Shown here piece after piece: positions 43,043 through 64,000 of a DNA stretch of 64,000 bases. The notes below the pieces were generated by a model. It was not told the DNA's origin and ran no database searches. It was given only the letters and a program-made list of their open reading frames with translations. The position numbers and the translations under genes are program-made. Each line of letters opens with the position of its first letter. Position 1 is the first letter of the stretch. The DNA is from Lota lota (Eukaryota > Chordata > Actinopteri > Gadiformes > Lotidae): contig JACYXH010000191.1 of assembly GCA_026745465.1 (NCBI GenBank), positions 1 to 64,000 on the forward strand, given 5' to 3'.

Positions 43043-43429
43043 TGAGTGTACTGTTGGCTACGAAGGGCAGAGAACGGAGAGCCAGGGCGGCACGGTAGCA
43101 CGGCACCCTTGGGCGGAAATGAGGAAGAAAGAAAAGAAAAAGAGGAAGTCGCTTTCTCACACGTGGCCATCTGCTCTCTAGTGTGTTACCGTTGTAGGGT
43201 CACATGGGTTGTGGATGGTGCGGTGTGAAGCCAAGCCCCTTTGTTTCTTGATGTCTGTAGTCACTTTGTTGCCTGGAAATGTCTTACTGTTGTACAATTA
43301 AAAGCGTTTTACTTTCATTTGACTTTTTATAGTTGAATATGTGCTTGGGTATGTTTGGTATGTATATTTGTGTATGGGGGGTGATACATGTTGAAAGTCT
43401 TTATTTGTATTTTGTTTAAAGCTTCAAAA

Positions 43430-43443
43430 TAAATAAATAAATA
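43430..43443 (+). terminator. Clustered AATAAA signals after mir-142
   Basis: Overlapping AATAAA copies (aataaataaataaata) about 380 nt past the hairpin could end the mir-142 primary transcript, which in mammals is short and unspliced. They lie just before the 91-bp repeat. Confidence 0.4.
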
Positions 43444-43790
43444 ATTCTGCAGCTATTTTTGAATTTCTTTCACTCTTTCTAGTGGTAGTGTTATGAAGGA
43501 ACATTTTGTTAATTAAATGAGAACCTTAAATGAGATTCTGCAGCTATTTTTGACATTTCTTTACTCTTTGTGAGGGTAGTGTTATGAAGGGAAATTGTAT
43601 TAGTTAAATGAGAATCTTAAATGAGATTCTGCAGCTAGTTTTGACATTTGTTGACTCTAATGGTAGTGTTAAGAAGAAACATTTTATTAGTTAAATCAGA
43701 ATCTTAAACGAGATTCAGCAGCTATTTTAGAAAATGTTCTACTCTAATGTTAGTATTATGAAGGTACATTTTATTAGTTCAATGAGATTA
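43444..43790. repeat. Tandem repeat, about 91-bp unit, four copies
   Basis: Copies start at 43444, 43535, 43626 and 43713, each opening attc(t/a)gcagcta and ending (t)aaatgagaatcttaaa(t/c)gag-like. Unit lengths are about 91, 91, 87 and 78; copies diverge by roughly 10-25 percent by eye. It fills the gap between the presumed mir-142 and tspoap1 transcript ends. Confidence 0.88.
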
Positions 43791-43820
43791 GCACCACTTT
43801 TTCTGTGAAAATATACATAC

Positions 43821-46792
43821 TTTATTCCAGTAAAAAGACTCATTGAAATCCCCACCAATTTCGTCCAGTGCATTAACCCCTTAGTTACTGTCTTCAACCG
43901 ACACTGTCTTGACATGCAAAAAGACGTCTGAAAAAAACATATTAACAAAAATATTTACACGAGCTTCCAAAAGGGTGATAAAAACATGAATATATAAAAG
44001 GTAACTCTTCCCTCGATTGAAAGAACAAATGCAGATCAGGAAAGGAAAGAAAAGAAAAAAGCAAAGTTCTCTCGTATGAAAATATACCACATAGTCAAAA
44101 ATCCACACACCAAACTCTGCTCCTTATATACAGACACGAAACCTACGGCAGCCTGTCCACTGCATCCACGGCTCCTTCAACGCTTGCTCAACACACGTGA
44201 GAGTGGAACCCGACGACGTGACAAACACAGGCATAAATAACATAAATAAGGCAGAACACGGGCAGAACATCATCATGCAACGTAGCCAATAAACATCCTG
44301 TAAACAACGTATTAAGACTACAAAAGGTCTCGTAAGGCTAAATATTATTCGTGGAACCTTCTAAACGCTACCTATGCATCTAGGCCCTATTCGGGGGGAC
44401 TGAGAAGGGGGTCAGCAGGCGGAAGCTAAACAGTCCGCTATAGATGTGCATTAACAGTGTAGCCGCCTTACATTAGCATTAGCCTATGCGCTAGAAAGCA
44501 GGAGGAGAAGGGGGGGGGGGGGGGGGGGAGTGCTTGAATTGCATTAAAGGCCGTCCAATACAAAATAGTGGTACAATTATTTATCCCTGTACATTTCGGC
44601 AACATTTAGGCATCCCCTTACCCAACCACATAACCATAACCCGATAAATAATTAAATAAATAAATACACTGACCTCAATTCCCGCTCTCTTATCTATAAC
44701 TGTTAGTCTAAAGTGTCATTGTTAATCCCCCCCATACCCTCGTGTTCTTCCTTGGCATCTCTGCTCTTTATTCTTCTCCCTTTAAATGTAGCACAGACTT
44801 ACAGTGCATGTACTGAACCTAAATCTACAACATTCATGACATGAACAAAAGAGCTAAATGAATTGTAACCAGGTGCGCCTTCTACTTCTACCGAACTGCG
44901 ACTTAAGTCCAACTATACTAACTACAAACTAACTGTCCTCTATCAGGGCCTCTTATCCGCGCACTCTGCTGGGTCTCAACTCCGCTAGGCTAACAAGCTA
45001 TGCTAGCATACTGTGCTAACCGGCTAACAGCACCGTGGAGTTTGGCATTCTCTGTAGTTCTGACACACGCCGACCCGACCCTTGGCCTGCGTACTGGCCA
45101 ACACAGAATCCACAAATAATTAAATAAAATCACAAACCTGACTTAACATCCCTGTGTTGGGACAAACAACTTTTCTACAAAACACAATCGCTGTGTATTA
45201 TTACGTTGCTAGGGGCTCATGGGATAAGCAGGAGCGCTAAGACAGTCAAGACCAATCTGAAAAGCTAAGCTAAGCCTTAGCCTACACATAAGCTTCAAAA
45301 GCGTGGTCTAAATTAAGAGTAAGAGCATGCATTACTGCTTTAAATCGGAAACTATTACACACGTATGTGCCTAATCATTGGTCGGACTGATGAACGATTG
45401 CGTAACTTGGAGGTCAAAGCTTGTACATGTTGTGGTTGAATCAATAATGTCACAACGCAAACGTGTCAAGACAGAAAACTAAGCTCCCTAGTCACCGCTA
45501 AACTGTGTGACTTAATACCGATATGAGAATTACAATCCCATGCCAGTCAACAGCCAGTTTTTACCAAATGTTTGAAAATGGCTCAGAATGTTTTTATACT
45601 TTCAAGAAATGTATACATATATTTGTATGTATGTTTCATAAAGTAGAACGTATATACGTGGTTGGCACTCACAAGTCTCTGCTGTCTTGTTACTTGTACT
45701 GTTTGATTGAATACTAAATTCTGGTGCATGTTAAGTATAACATTTTCTGTTTATGTTTTTATTAAAACATAGCTTTTGTTTCTCCGCGACTGAATATAGT
45801 CAAACGGCAAACCGACGTGGTTTAGACACAATGTTACGCCATGTCGTGTGACGATAACAGTTTGCTGATTGCAGACGCTACCACTTTGTGGACTCTCTTT
45901 CTCACACACACACATGCTTGTAGATTCACAAACTAAATGTCATGTTGTCCAACTGCAGACCAAATGTTAGCGTCACTATGAGTTCCACTTGAATGATAAT
46001 TGGTAACAAAAAGAAAAGGCAGAATCAGTCTCCCGATCAGAGCTGTCTGCATACTTCCTCTCAGGAAATGAGAGCTGAGCCAAGCTACGCTAACCAACGT
46101 TACCCACAACACTAGCCAGTCACCTTGTTATGTTGAGTAACTTTCTTCTCCCGCATTACTACTGAGACATGATGGTAAACAGGGACTGAAAATCAACAGC
46201 CAAGCAATAGAGAATAGGGACAACCTATCATTTAAAATACCTTAATAATGTACTGTCCTTTCTTCTATGAACTGAAGGGTGTCATAAACAGTTAACTCTT
46301 CTTTTGCCACAGACTTTTGTATTCGTGTAAGTACATGCATGTCCAGGGAATGACTAGTGCATGTGAGATATGGGATAGATTTTGTAATAATAACTAAATA
46401 CTAGTATGCATATGATTCTTGAGTTTGTAAGTCTTTAAGGGACTTAATTGAAGAGCAACAGCGTGTATAATAAATTTAAAACCATCAGAATACTGGCTTG
46501 TATGCAGATGTGGATATAAATCTAATTCTTCATGCTTCTCTGCATGCTCTTAGGCTTGATTATTGTCCTTGTGGGTTTTATATCTGCTCTACCAGGTGAA
46601 CTAAAGTAGATATAAAGGTAAAACTATAACCAAAAAAGACGGAATTTGTGAGTCAGTTCTTAATGGATAGACACAAAGAACACTGACTTCCTAGACTGAG
46701 GATTCAGGCGAAAGAATAGGTCCTTTCAAAATAAAAGTGCTTTCTTTGTGACGCGACCGTGGCAGGTGATGTGACCTGTTCCCCCCCTGCTG
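43821..46792 (-). other. tspoap1: Probable tspoap1 3' UTR
   Basis: No exon was recognised between the tspoap1 stop (46793) and the first plausible far AATAAA on the minus strand (43821-43826). The roughly 3-kb stretch is AT-rich with little repeat content apart from a 19-base G run at 44510-44528, which fits a long neuronal 3' UTR. Other AATAAA copies (for example 44767-44772) could give shorter forms. The extent is inferred. Confidence 0.4.
44510..44528. repeat. Poly-G tract, 19 bases
   Basis: Uninterrupted G run in the presumed tspoap1 3' UTR (C run in the mRNA). Confidence 0.94.
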
Positions 46793-63755
<16,963 letters not shown>

Positions 63756-64000
63756 CTAAAATGAAGACCAACACTTGTTTTAGCAAACAAATCCCAACGA
63801 CAAAATGCATGAGCACCACCGCGTCATCACGTCTCTCAAAATACATAAAGTCCTATTGCTGTATGTTACAAAGCAGATGAGAAAACAGACTGTGTATGCA
63901 GTGTGGGTGTGGGTATAAATCAGTTGTTTGTGAGGATGATGTGTTGAATCATTTTTACATTTGTATGAATTCCTTTTGTAATATGAATGTATCTAAGTAG

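Larger units (their letters stand above)
42967..43054 (+). ncRNA. mir142: mir-142 precursor hairpin
   Basis: miR-142 is a vertebrate microRNA abundant in blood and immune cells; in mammals it lies between TSPOAP1 and SUPT4H1, exactly the setting seen here. The plus strand folds into an imperfect hairpin of about 88 nt: the 5' arm from tacagtgcagtcatccat pairs with the 3' arm ending atggatgagtgtactgt. Both mature sequences match the conserved forms as I recall them, and the loop (about 17 nt, aaactcctcgcccacag) is the variable part. It is on the same strand as supt4h1 and convergent with tspoap1. Many teleosts carry two mir-142 copies; which one this is cannot be told. Confidence 0.96.

Noticed and set aside
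43739..44108. Minus-strand hydrophobic frames
   Set aside because: AT-rich 3' UTR-like sequence with no conserved motif.

Overview
The window looks like teleost fish nuclear DNA. It has vertebrate genes split by introns, a fish-type Tc1/mariner element, tRNA-SINE-like fragments and a very high load of simple repeats. Those repeats include (TG)n, (AG)n and unusually many long G/C homopolymers. Gadiform fish are known for tandem-repeat-rich genomes, but the sequence alone does not fix the species. The genes were recognised from remembered protein families and the human 17q22 neighbourhood; no database search was run.

Layout, left to right. 1-29,351: no coding exon recognised; this is best explained as the large intron following the first coding exon of rnf43 (minus strand), filled with microsatellites. 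29,352-29,591: that rnf43 exon (signal peptide and start of the ectodomain). 31,879-33,660: hsf5 (minus), four exons with an HSF DNA-binding domain. 34,585-35,682: supt4h1 (plus), five exons giving a complete 117-residue Spt4, head-to-head with hsf5. 36.9-38.1 kb: a Tc1-like element with two in-frame stops and no visible left terminal repeat. 40.7-40.9 kb: a minisatellite. 42,967-43,054: the mir-142 hairpin (plus). 43.4-43.8 kb: a 91-bp tandem repeat where mir-142 and tspoap1 transcription converge. 46,793-63,755: tspoap1 (RIM-BP1, minus), 21 phase-compatible exons giving about 1,623 residues, with SH3, three FN3 and two more SH3 domains; its 5' end lies beyond the window.

The genes are the same set as mammalian TSPOAP1-MIR142-SUPT4H1-RNF43-HSF5. 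Orientations differ as if the HSF5-RNF43 block and TSPOAP1 had each been inverted. The genes do not form one pathway: RNF43 restrains Wnt receptors, HSF5 is a germ-line heat-shock-factor relative, Spt4 is an elongation factor, miR-142 is a blood-cell microRNA and RIM-BP1 is a presynaptic active-zone scaffold. The most notable structural observations are the excess of G/C homopolymers, simple repeats sitting on tspoap1 splice sites, a probable GC-AG intron, microexons and a perfect 18-bp hairpin. I saw no clear sign of a wholly new biological system.
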